A DNA stretch of 64,000 nt from Multifurca ochricompacta. Taxonomy: Eukaryota > Basidiomycota > Agaricomycetes > Russulales > Russulaceae. The notes below the pieces were generated by a model. That model was not told the origin of the DNA. It was given only the letters and a program-made list of their open reading frames with translations, and searched no databases. The position numbers and the translations under genes are program-made. Below, one piece after another: positions 43,936 through 53,521 of this stretch (positions are counted from its first letter, which is position 1; each line of letters opens with the position of its first letter). The stretch spans positions 1 through 64,000 of the forward strand of contig WTXG01000037.1 in NCBI GenBank assembly GCA_022496185.1, written 5' to 3'.

Positions 43936-46900
43936 ATGTCTTCCATCGTCTTTCCCCCCACCTTCAAGTTCGATAAGCTTGATGGCTCCAATTGGCAGCA
44001 GTGGTCTGTGTCTTTCACAGCCCTGCTTAGGATCAATGGGATGAAGAGGCACATCACACATGATGCCCCTGAATTCCTAAATGCTCCGAAGCCGGAGGAT
44101 GGAGAAAAGGACGACGAGTACGCCAAGCGCTTTGCGCTTTGGTCTGACCCTATGTACCTAGAATGGAACAGGGTGGAGGAAGTCCTTATGGGAGTTCTGG
44201 TGATGGTCACATCACCGGAAACATACTCCCAGATTGCCTCTGACAGAACTTACCCTTCTGTCAATGCCAAGTATGAGCGTTTGGAATCGCTCTACGGCTC
44301 AGTAGGTAGCATGGCCACCTACAACTTGTGGTGTTCTGTGTCCTCCTTCCGCTTGGAGGAGGGCAAAGCATTCAGACCCCAGTTGCAGCGTGTGCTGGAT
44401 GTGAGGAGTACCCTCAAGGAAAATGGGATGGAGATCTCTGATCTCCAGCTGAGCTTTATTTTGCTCCAATCCCTACCTCCATCCTATAATGCCATTGCTG
44501 GCTCAATCCTGGCGTCAGGTCCTCCTGACCGCCTTTCCCCTCAGGACCTTGTACAAAGGTTCCTAAATGAGGAAAGCCGACTAGCCGGCCCCGCAGGAAG
44601 TGGTGTTGGGGCTGCCCTTAACAAGGCAGCTCATGTCAACAAAAATAAAAATAAAAAACAAGTATCTTTCACGCCACAACCTGCAGGTGCATCATCGTCC
44701 AATGATGTCACCTGCTTCTATTGCCAGAAGCCGGGCCACAAGGCTAACAAATGTCGGCAGAGGAAACAGGACAGAGCCAATGCTGATGCAGGCAAAAAGG
44801 GCAACAAGAGGAAGGGGCAAGGCCCCAGTGTACATAATAACTCCACACAAGTAGCTACCGTAGTTAACGGTAGTGGCAGAATACAGGAGGTGCATGAGAC
44901 ACCTCGCATTTCACTTTACACAATGACCGAACATACGCAACAAATTGATGATGGCAGCAATCCTTGGATGATGGACAGCGGAGCCACCACTCACTTTACA
45001 CCCTACTTAGATGACTTTTCTGAGTACTTCCCACACAAGGGACACTCGGTGACAATTGGTGATGGCTCAGTAGTTCAAGTCGAAGGAACAGGCAAAGTTA
45101 TTCTCAAAACTCGAAACAACTACGAGTTAGAGTTAAATAACGTCTTCTATATGCCTGGTAGTGAAAGAATACTATCGACAAGCTGCATCACAGATAAAGG
45201 CGGTTCAGTGGAGTTTTCTCCATCTGAGGTCAAAATAAAGTACAATAATGCAATTATAGCGGAAGGTGTCAAGGCTATGGGACTCTATTGGGTCTTTGGG
45301 AAAACCATGCAGAATCTAAATACTGCTTCCCACAAATCTGCATCAAGTAGCCTTGATACCTGGCATTTGCGCATGGGTCATATGTCTAAAGAGGCCCTCA
45401 AAAGACATGCTCCTAAGGCTGTAAAAGGCCTTAGTATAGATAATAGCCAAGTAGAAGACAAGCCATGTTATGGCTGTGAAATGGGAAAATCACACCGTCT
45501 TCCATTCCCTCCCTCTCAAAAGAGAGCTTCAGCACCCTTGGAAGTCATTCATAGTGACCTAGTTGGTCCTTTGCAATCCACTTCAATTCAAGGGAACCTA
45601 TACTTCACCACTTTCATAGACGACTTTAGCAGAACTGCTCTAGTTGTTGCTATGAAAGCTAAAAGTGAATTTACATCGGTCTTCAGTAATATTAAGGCAT
45701 TCCTGGAAAACAAAACAGACAGGAAAATAAAGACCTTACATACAGACCGAGGTGGCGAATTTGTCAATAGGGAGCTGAAGTCAATACTTGAGAAGGCTGG
45801 CATAGAGCATAAATTGACAATGCCATATTCCCCACAACAGAACGGAAGGGCTGAAAGGTTCAACAGAACCATCATGGAAAAGGCCACCAGTATGCTGCAT
45901 CATGCTGGTCTTTCCCTTGGTTTCTGGGAATGTGCAGTGCGAACAGCCTGTCACATATACAATAGAACGCCTATCCGTTCTAATAAGTGGAGGACACCGC
46001 TAGAACTTCTGGATGGGGACATTCCAGATGTTTCTTACTTTAAGATATTTGGCTGCTTAGCCTACTACACTGTCCCAGAGGACAAAAGACGTAAACTGGA
46101 TCAAAAAGCCAGGGAGACAGTCTTTGTTGGGTATGCACCCCACTCTAAAGGATATCTTCTTTGGGACATGCATACTCGATCCTTCGTATTGTCAAGAGAT
46201 GTGACATTTGATGAAGGGTCCTTCCCATCCAACCTTGCCAAGGACAGCAAGGGAAAACAGAAGGAAAAAGTTACGCCTTTTGTATTAGAAGTTGAGAGGC
46301 CTGTCCAGCCTCAACCAGCAATAGCCACAGTTCCTCAGGCTCCTGAAGACAAGGACGCCAAGGTTGAGGAACAGGAGGTAGTGGAACCTCCTCAAGTAAA
46401 TCCAGAGCCTACCACACCCGATAATGAGCTTGACACACATGATCAAACTATCTATCAGACACCCCCATCCCAAATCATGGAACCATCAGAACTCCCCGAA
46501 AGAACTCGTGCCAAAAGACAGTCTAAGAAAAAGGCTATTGGCAGACTTCCCCAACCAGTATTTACTAGGGAAAGTCCACGCTCTCAGCAACGTGATCAGG
46601 CTGTGCAGGAAGATTTAGATCTTGATACTGCCCGTCCTAAACGTTCGCGCCGCATGAATCCTCGATTTTATAATGAGGATAATGCAGAGTTCGTGCAAGG
46701 TTCGTCCAGACTTGGGCACATGGAGCTGCTATATGCCGCAGGTGTCTCTTACAGAGACCCCCTGACTTTTCAGGAGGCAATGCAGTCTGACAATGCCAGT
46801 GAATGGCTTGAGGCATGTAAATATGAAATTGATGCCTTAGATAAACTAGATGTGTGGCGCCTTGAAGATCTTCCAGAAGGAAGAAAGGCTGTCAAGTCAA

Positions 46901-48300
46901 AATGGGTTTTTAAACTGAAACCAGATGGACGGTTTCGTGCTAGGCTCGTGGCAAAAGGCTTCACCCAAATAGAAGGGGTGGACTTCGACGAAACATTCTC
47001 ACCAGTCGCCAGATTTGAATCACTTAGATTATTACTAGCGCTAGCTACGCTAGAGGATTGGGAAATCCACCAAATGGATGTCAAATCGGCATTCCTACAT
47101 GGCGATCTGGACGAAGAGATTTATATGGAGCAACCTGTTGGTTTCGTTGTTGCTGGTCAAGAGTCCAAAGTTTGCAGGCTACAAAAAGCTTTATATGGCC
47201 TCAAACAAGCCTCCCGAGCATGGAATCTACAATTCCATGCAGTTCTTAATGAACTGGGCTTCACTCGGACGTACTCTGATGCAGGAGTATATGTGTTTCA
47301 TCAAAAGGTGGAGGATGATTCACTGTATGTCATTCTCTATGTAGATGACATAACTATACTTGGGTCTTCAAATGATAGAATAACATGGCTGAAGTCGTCT
47401 CTATCTAACCGATATGAGATGACTGACTTGGGAGAAATCCAGTCATACCTTGGAGTTAACATCACCAGGGATCGTCCTAACAAGACGCTGGAAATTGATC
47501 AAGCAGCCTATGTTTTATCTATTATTGAGAAGTTTGGGATGAGGGATTCCAACCGAGTATATACTCCACTTCCCTCTGGCGCTGATGTTCATCTGGTCAA
47601 GTTTGATGGCCAGGCATCTACTTCTGAGATAAAGAAGTACCAACAGCTGATGGGGTCTCTGCTATGGGTGCAGATTGGAAGCAGACCTGACATCAGTTTT
47701 GCTGTGGCGCACCTTAGTCAATATGCTTCCAATCCCTCTCAAGATCATATGCGACTTGCAAAATATGTCTTAAAATATCTTAATAGTACAAAAGACTGCA
47801 AGTTGCGGTATTCTGGAGGGAATGGGGAGAGTGGCCTTCATGGCTTTGCAGATTCCTCATGGGGAGATCAAGAGGACTGCCACTCAACCTCAGGCTACGT
47901 GTTTTTCCTAGCAAATGGCGCTATTTCCTGGTGTTCCAGAAAGCAGAAAACAGTAGCACAGTCCACCACAGAAGCTGAGTATATGAGTCTCTCTGAGGCT
48001 TCAAATCAGGCAGCGTGGTATAGGACTTTTATGGAGGAATTAGGGTATGAGGTATCCTCCCCTATACTACTCCATTGTGATAATAAGGGTGCCGTGGATT
48101 TGGCATTAAACCCTGTCACAGGAAGGCAGTCAAAGCATATACCTATCAAGTACCATGCCATTAGGGGATACATTGAGTCGCACATAATTGAATTAGTGCG
48201 AACCCCTACAGGTGAGATGCTGGCAGACGGCTTCACTAAGTCTCTGCCAAGAGCATCCTTTGAAACCATGGTAAATGGACTTGGTCTTATGCTGGAATGA
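43936..48300 (+). CDS. pol: copia-1 gag-pol polyprotein
   Basis: 1454 aa in one frame, no frameshift. Gag with the UBN2-like start (FDKLDGSNWQQW, 12-23) and a CCHC knuckle C260-X2-C263-X4-H268-X4-C273. Protease DSGA at 347-350. GAG-pre/zinc H477, H482, C511, C514. Integrase triad D541, D604, E640 (IHSDLVGPL, TLHTDRGGEF, NGRAERFNRT). Low-complexity acidic linker about 760-870. RT with YVDD at 1135-1138, then RNase H with D1306, E1346 and D1382. All catalytic residues present, and length is usual for fungal copia elements. The start at 43936 is the first ATG in frame after the leader and matches copia-2. Gag and Pol would come from one polyprotein cut by the protease; how the Gag excess is reached is not evident. 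Confidence 0.97.
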   Translation: MSSIVFPPTFKFDKLDGSNWQQWSVSFTALLRINGMKRHITHDAPEFLNAPKPEDGEKDDEYAKRFALWSDPMYLEWNRVEEVLMGVLVMVTSPETYSQIASDRTYPSVNAKYERLESLYGSVGSMATYNLWCSVSSFRLEEGKAFRPQLQRVLDVRSTLKENGMEISDLQLSFILLQSLPPSYNAIAGSILASGPPDRLSPQDLVQRFLNEESRLAGPAGSGVGAALNKAAHVNKNKNKKQVSFTPQPAGASSSNDVTCFYCQKPGHKANKCRQRKQDRANADAGKKGNKRKGQGPSVHNNSTQVATVVNGSGRIQEVHETPRISLYTMTEHTQQIDDGSNPWMMDSGATTHFTPYLDDFSEYFPHKGHSVTIGDGSVVQVEGTGKVILKTRNNYELELNNVFYMPGSERILSTSCITDKGGSVEFSPSEVKIKYNNAIIAEGVKAMGLYWVFGKTMQNLNTASHKSASSSLDTWHLRMGHMSKEALKRHAPKAVKGLSIDNSQVEDKPCYGCEMGKSHRLPFPPSQKRASAPLEVIHSDLVGPLQSTSIQGNLYFTTFIDDFSRTALVVAMKAKSEFTSVFSNIKAFLENKTDRKIKTLHTDRGGEFVNRELKSILEKAGIEHKLTMPYSPQQNGRAERFNRTIMEKATSMLHHAGLSLGFWECAVRTACHIYNRTPIRSNKWRTPLELLDGDIPDVSYFKIFGCLAYYTVPEDKRRKLDQKARETVFVGYAPHSKGYLLWDMHTRSFVLSRDVTFDEGSFPSNLAKDSKGKQKEKVTPFVLEVERPVQPQPAIATVPQAPEDKDAKVEEQEVVEPPQVNPEPTTPDNELDTHDQTIYQTPPSQIMEPSELPERTRAKRQSKKKAIGRLPQPVFTRESPRSQQRDQAVQEDLDLDTARPKRSRRMNPRFYNEDNAEFVQGSSRLGHMELLYAAGVSYRDPLTFQEAMQSDNASEWLEACKYEIDALDKLDVWRLEDLPEGRKAVKSKWVFKLKPDGRFRARLVAKGFTQIEGVDFDETFSPVARFESLRLLLALATLEDWEIHQMDVKSAFLHGDLDEEIYMEQPVGFVVAGQESKVCRLQKALYGLKQASRAWNLQFHAVLNELGFTRTYSDAGVYVFHQKVEDDSLYVILYVDDITILGSSNDRITWLKSSLSNRYEMTDLGEIQSYLGVNITRDRPNKTLEIDQAAYVLSIIEKFGMRDSNRVYTPLPSGADVHLVKFDGQASTSEIKKYQQLMGSLLWVQIGSRPDISFAVAHLSQYASNPSQDHMRLAKYVLKYLNSTKDCKLRYSGGNGESGLHGFADSSWGDQEDCHSTSGYVFFLANGAISWCSRKQKTVAQSTTEAEYMSLSEASNQAAWYRTFMEELGYEVSSPILLHCDNKGAVDLALNPVTGRQSKHIPIKYHAIRGYIESHIIELVRTPTGEMLADGFTKSLPRASFETMVNGLGLMLE

Positions 48301-48585
48301 GAAAGCTGGAATTTGGAGACTTTGAATACCAGTCTCACTTTCCCACCATGCCATAAAGAGCACGTTGTCGACCTCGAGAGTGACGCAAGTGGTGTGTACA
48401 AAGTAGATATGACAAGCGTTCAGTTTGCATAAGCGAATCTACTCGTACACAAAGCTCACAAACCGCGCTCGAGAGTTAGAGAAATTGGATCTCTGGCTGG
48501 TGATATGCTCATTTAATTGTGATGAGGCAGTGTGCTCATTCAACTCATTTCCCATCTATGACCAGATGCCTTCAGCATGGAGGGA
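48301..48585 (+). other. copia-1 3' tail and purine tract
   Basis: About 285 bp between the stop codon and the 3' LTR, without an ORF. Counterpart in copia-2 at 33085-33343. It contains two CTCGAGAG words that could pair locally. The purine tract GCATGGAGGGA (48575-48585) precedes the LTR. Confidence 0.7.
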
Positions 48586-49096
48586 TGTTGAACACAGAAG
48601 ATGTTCGGTGATGCTTCAGGCATCAGGTGATTAGATTAGCTACTTGTAGATAAGATTAGATTCCGGAGTTTCGGACTTTTACTATATCTTTATTACTTTC
48701 TTTCTCACATTCCGCAGTAGCTGACTGATACACCATGTAACATGTGATTTCTGTAGTGGCCAATGGCCTTTCTCCCTCTATTTATTGTTTGGACTTTGTC
48801 CGGCACTTGTGGACTTATTCCCAGTGCGCACAGACCATTTCCCCTTGCCCCCATGGGTATATAAGGGTGTCTGTTTCGTCTCTTACACTTCAGAGTTTCT
48901 TCTACCTCTGAAGTGTAAGTCCCTTCTCTTACTTACTACTATACCTTGAGACTAACGCTTCCTGTAGTAACTTGTCTTTGTCTAGGTCAGTAGTATAGTG
49001 TATAAGAGTTTCTTCTACCTCTGAAGTTAACTTGTCTTTGTCTAGCCTAACCCGCTAACCTTACAGTCAGTATGCTGCGCACATGCCTGTTTCACA
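48586..49096 (+). repeat. 3' LTR of copia-1
   Basis: 511 bp, no difference from the 5' LTR found by eye. Confidence 0.96.
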
Positions 49097-49640
49097 CAGT
49101 GATCGTGAGGATGGAGTTGAATCCTTGTGACTCAGGAAGTTTAACTATGAAATCCATGGCAATGGTCTGGAATGGGGTTGATGCAATGGGCATGATGGGA
49201 TGTATTGGTGGGACTTTTGGGTGCGTGTTGACTTTGTTTGCCTGACATGCAGCACATCCTTTCACATAGTTTTCGACATCCTGTTTCATGTTGGGCCACC
49301 AGTAATCTCGTTTGGCGAGGGTGTAGGTGTTGGTGATTCCTGGGTGACTGGCAGAGGGGAGGTCATGGTGAAAATGGATCACCCCCCTCTTAATGTTGTT
49401 GCCACCGGTGACAACAAGACGATCACCATCTTTCCACCACAGGCCATTGATCTCCTTCAGATTGTGTGCATTGGCCCATGATTGACAAAGCTCTCGGTTT
49501 ATGTTTTGGGAGACTTGTGCCCACAAATCCATGTTGTGGAGGCTGATGACAGCAGTCCTTGTGAACACTTCTTCTGGGAGGACAGTAATGTCATTATTGT
49601 CATCCTCCCTGGTATGCATGTCTGGTCTTCATGACAGTGC
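49097..49640 (-). pseudogene. pol: gypsy C2 integrase N-terminal part
   Basis: From MHTREDDNNDITVLPEEV at 49619: linker (SLHNMDLWAQVSQNINREL), the HHCC region HFHHDLPSASHPGI...CAACQANK and the first catalytic Asp (AMDFIVKLPESQG). Joined to 42494 across copia-1. A TGA replaces Arg of DALSRRPD just upstream. Confidence 0.92.
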
Positions 49641-51203
49641 ATCTGCTCGCGCATTGCGGCTTCCTGCGATGTGTTTCAGGGTGAAGTTATATTCTTCTAG
49701 CTCTAAAACCTCTCGTGCCATGCATCGGCTAATTTTATGGGGTTCCTTCCAGTATAACAGGTTGGAGTGGTCAGTATGGATAATGGTTTTGTGAGAGGCA
49801 CCGGCTAGGTAGGGTTGCCAATGTCACAACGCTTTGATGATGGCGAGCAATTCTCTATCCCAGATGTCATAATTTTGTTTGGCTGGGGAGAAGGTTTTGG
49901 AATAGTATGCTACTGGATGTAGAACTTGGGCAGGGTCTCATTGGTACAGTATGGCTCTGTTTGCGAAGTGGGAGGTGTCTACTTCCAATTCAAAGGGTTG
50001 GTTTAGATCAGGTTGGATGAGTACTGGTTCTGCTCCTATAATGTTTCTGATCCGTTCGAATGCTTCTTGTTGGAGTGTATCCCAGTGCCATGGTACATCC
50101 TTTTTCAAGAGATCATTTAGTGGGTGAGCAATTCCAGAGAAGCCTTTGACAAAATGCTGATAAAAGTTACAGAATCCGATGAAGGATCTAACATCCTTAA
50201 CACTTGTGGGCATCGGCCATTCTCTAATCCCCTGCACCTTGACTGGATCCATGTGTACATGCCCTCCCTCAAGTATGGCCCCTAGGTACTCAATGCTCTT
50301 TTGCTCGAAAGAGCATTTTGCTGGTTTCAAGTAGAGGTCATGGTTGTGTAGAATATCCAAGACCTGGTGGACACGGGTTCGATGATGAGGGAGATCATCT
50401 CTGGTAGCGACCAGGATGTCATCCATGTAGACAACCACCTCTCCAGTCAGTATGAGATCTTGGAATATATGATTCATCATGGCTTGGAATGTTGCTGGAG
50501 AGTTGGTTAACCCAAAGAACATGACATTGGGTTCAAAGAGTCCTTGGTTGGTTTTAAACATGGCTTTTCCCTGATCTCCTTCGTGAATGTGTATATTGTT
50601 ATACCCCCAGCAGATGTCCATCTTGGAGAATAATGCTTTGTCTCTCATTGCATCGATAAGTTCTGGTATCAGTGGAAGGGGGTAGGTATTTTGAACAGTG
50701 TATGCATTAATCCTCCTGTAATCCTGTACTGGGCATAGTTTGCCATCCTTCTTTTTGATGAAGAAGAAGGGTGACATGTAGGGTGACTTGGATGGGTGGA
50801 TGTACCCTTTGGCAAGGTGTTCTTCTAGGAAGGCAGTCAATGCCTCCTGTTCTTTTGGTGATAATGGATAGATTTTACAATCAATGGCAGGGGGCACGTC
50901 TGGTACGAAATCAATGGCATGATCCCAGGGTCATGAAGGTGGGAATCACTGGGACTCTTCTTTGGAGAATACCTTATGGTGATGATGGTACTCTTTAGGG
51001 ACAGTATTTTCAAAGGTTTTGTCTTCCTGTTCCTCTATCACTTTTTGTGCCAATTCAGAGGCCTTTGTGGTATAGCAGAATACTTGATCCCAAGGTTCTA
51101 GGTCATCCCAGGTAGCCTTTTCTCCTATAACAATGGCTCAGATGGTGGGGTGTCATACCGCATAGTCATACCCCAGGGATGTAATGATGACTGGGTAGAA
51201 CTC
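49641..51203 (-). pseudogene. pol: gypsy C2 reverse transcriptase and RNase H
   Basis: Open for 319 codons (50897-49938): [46 protein letters not shown], catalytic YMDD ([15 protein letters not shown]), then the start of RNase H ([11 protein letters not shown]). The rest of RNase H ([17 protein letters not shown], 49937-49641) has stops. Upstream, TGA replaces the Arg of the motif before PWDHAIDF. Confidence 0.9.
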
Positions 51204-51698
51204 TCAGCCCATGGTTGTGTCTGTCCAGTTTATCTTTGGTTCAAAGGCTGCAAGCCAGGGGTATCCCAGAATGAGATCCTCAGTACCAAGATTGGTGATG
51301 AGGAAGCAGATTATTTTGGTGTCTTCACCAACCTGTATGCTTAGGTCGGTGTAATGCATGATCCTCCTGGCTTTGTTGGCTGTGCCGTCTATGTTCCAAA
51401 TGTTTTTTTCTTGGGGAAGCATAAGCATTCCTAATCCCAGGACTTTTACAAGTTGCTGGCTAATGAAGTTGTCAGTGGCTCCAGAGTCCACCAAAACGTC
51501 ACAGTCGGCTGTTTTTTGTACAGTTTCAAAATGTACTGGTATTTTTAATGATTTGAACCAACTAGTGTATACAGAGGTTACATGTAGTGCTCTTGCCCAG
51601 GCCGATGGGGTTGAGCCAGTCAAAAATCCTTCTTTGCAAACACCTTCTCTACCAGAATGGTGTGCACTTCTTCGCTCTCTTTCATCATGTTTGCCCAT
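51204..51698 (-). pseudogene. pol: gypsy C2 aspartic protease (-1 frame)
   Basis: 164 codons open, overlapping the gag end. EGFLTGSTPSAWARALHVTS, then the active site DSGATDNFIS, LGLGML and LILGYPWLAAFEPKINW. Aligned with C1 and C3. Listed as pseudogene because pol is broken downstream. Confidence 0.88.
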
Positions 51699-52092
51699 AT
51701 ATCATGGGCTTTCTCTTCCTTGGTACATTTGTCAACTGAGGGTGGATTGTTGGAAGCTGGGACAGAGGTGGTTGTGGCTTTGGCTACCTGTACTCCCTTT
51801 TTTGGGCAGTCGCAGGACATGTGTCCCTGTGCTTTACAGCAGAAACACCTTCCTTCTTTCATGAGGGTCTGCCACTTGTCTTCTGTCAGGGTAGCATGGA
51901 CACAGGTTCTGTTGGCTGAGGTATCCATGGCATTTGGATCCCTTGTCAACATGTGCCCTGGCGTTTTTACTCCAAAGGCTGCCTTCCACTGGTCCCTTGT
52001 TTTTCCTTTCTTTGTGTCAACTCCAAACCTCGTCTGGAAGTTGAGGTAATCCTGTTGTTGCCAACATGCAGCATCTACCCAGCCCTCCCAAG
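51620..52092 (-). pseudogene. gag: gypsy C2 gag, C-terminal part
   Basis: From WVDAACWQQQDYLNFQTRF to the CCHC knuckle CFCCKAQGHMSCDC and the end VEKVFAKKDF, TGA at 51620. The N-terminal two thirds are missing; the Tc1/mariner element begins at 52093. The heptamer G GAT TTT (51623-51629 on the minus strand) directly precedes the stop. Confidence 0.9.
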
Positions 52093-52094
52093 TA

Positions 52095-52818
52095 CAGTGC
52101 CTCACAAAACTGAGTCAATGTTTTGCACTTTTGCACTGTTTGTTGAATATCACATCAGCCAAAACAAATATAAACAAAGTCTTGGTAGACCATAAAAGGT
52201 ACAAGATAAGGGTTATGTAATGCAACAATAATTATGTAATTCTGATCAAAACCTGTGGAGCTATGGCCATTTCAAATTGGGGACTCATTGACTCAGTTTT
52301 GTGAGGGGGTATCAGAAATATCAGAATCTGATGCTCCACCAAATGTACAGCAACCAATCCTTAATATATGGTTACCATAGCTATCTTAATATTGATGGGA
52401 CCTGGAATAGAGCTATTTAACCATGGTTTACATTCCCAGAATATTATAATTTCCCAATGCACCCCACCTCCTCTGGTCAGAAAGAAAACATGCTCTCTCT
52501 GGCCTCTGAAGGTCATTCCACTCACACTATTGCCTCCAGATTCAGCCTCAGCCAGTCCACAGTCTCTAGGACACTCAGAACCCTCCTTCCCAACCATCAG
52601 TCACCTCATTTTAGTCATCCTTCCAAGCTCTCTGCTACCTCTGAACATGCTATCATGATACAAATCACCACAGGAAAGGTTGCCAATGCTGTCCAGGCCA
52701 TAAAGCACATCAATTCCATCATCCCCAATCATGACTCTTCACAAACTGTGCACTGGGTTCTTAAACAACATTCATTCAAGGCCATAATAAAGAAGACAAG
52801 GCCACTACTCTCTGCAGG
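52095..52818 (+). mobile_element. Tc1/mariner element, 5' half
   Basis: Begins CAGTGCCTCACAAAACTGAG after a TA dinucleotide (52093-52094) inside the gypsy C2 gag, as expected for Tc1/mariner. The reverse complement of the first ~21 bp (CATTGACTCAGTTTTGTGAG) recurs at about 52287-52307, so the end carries a second, inverted copy of its terminal motif. Cut at 52818 by LTR-X. The right end is absent. Confidence 0.8.
52457..52818 (+). pseudogene. Tc1-like transposase, N-terminal DNA-binding part
   Basis: Plus-strand frame with SLASEGHSTHTIASRFSLSQ then STVSRTLRTLLPN, a helix-turn-helix of the Tc1 paired-like type, and a second domain (SEHAIMIQITTGKVANAVQA, SSQTVHWVLKQHSFKA). It ends at RPLLSAG, just before the catalytic DDE domain, which is missing. 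The start upstream is not clear. Confidence 0.8.
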
Positions 52819-53401
52819 TGTGATGGTTTGCGGTTTGTGTGACAGTTTGTGATGCGATTGTGACCATTATGTCGCACGTGTTTTTTTGATCATTGTCCCC
52901 ACTTTACCATCTGTTATCTGTAGAGGGCGCAACCCCTCTTTTAGACTCTCATCCTGTTCTATCTCACTCCAGGGCATAACCCCTGGCACCCATGACTACT
53001 GGGATTACTTATCAGAACCCTTTATTTAGCTTATACACTTCTGATGTGCCTCTCTTTGATGTGCCTTCTCAAACATGTATCTAGACTACTAGGTTACAGA
53101 GACAGACCCTAAGTCTGTTCTCTTGTATCTAATACAGGTGTATTCAACTTCACAGAACTCCACTTGAACTCCCTAAGTGGCAGCTTAAGGAGCCTTCTCC
53201 CCAGTAAGCTCAGCAGGGCATATTGCTGCTGCCTTCGACTTCATTTCCTGCACACGCCCCCTCCATATTGTCATGGGCACTTGAAACTTTGACCCAATTT
53301 AGATCTTCTTTGCTAGAACCCGAATCTTGAGTGCACCCGCATCTTGAGGGACTTCGAACATCAAAAACGAGACTGGACGCAGCAGGCACCTGGCTGTGAC
53401 A
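52819..53401 (+). mobile_element. LTR-X between Tc1 and gypsy D1, no target duplication
   Basis: 583 bp, TGTGATGGTTTGCGG...GGCTGTGACA, a good match to LTR-X at 19404-20005 in inverse orientation. Flanks are gcagg and ttaga, so no duplication. The DNA on the left (Tc1) and on the right (gypsy D1 gag) is unrelated. Confidence 0.85.
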
Positions 53402-53521
53402 TTAGAACAGACTTACAGATCTTAGAAATCGAATTACTCACCCAACACCGCAAGGTGACGATGACACATCTCCTTGCCTGACCTCCGATTAATGACATCT
53501 TATTCCACAAGGGAACCCCAG

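Larger units (their letters stand above)
42495..49096 (+). mobile_element. Ty1/copia-1, intact and apparently recent
   Basis: 6602 bp. Two 511-bp LTRs read identical by eye, the target duplication is perfect (cagtg, 42490-42494 and 49097-49101), and the gypsy C2 integrase frame rejoins exactly once one duplication is removed. Contains a primer site, a ~930-bp leader, one uninterrupted gag-pol ORF and a purine tract. All parts needed for autonomous movement are visible. Confidence 0.97.
31851..52092 (-). mobile_element. Ty3/gypsy C2, nested and 5'-truncated
   Basis: Same order as C1. From left to right: 3' LTR (split by LTR-X with copia-2 inside), polypurine tract, intact ORF3, solo LTR2, integrase (split by copia-1), RNase H, RT, protease and the C-terminal part of gag. 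The gag is cut at 52092 by a Tc1/mariner element and the 5' LTR is not present. Without the later insertions the fragment is about 6 kb. Confidence 0.92.

Noticed and set aside
48006..48401. Minus-strand 131-codon ORF at the copia-1 end
   Set aside because: Antisense to the RNase H end of copia-1; matching shadows occur in copia-2, as expected for conserved coding on the other strand.
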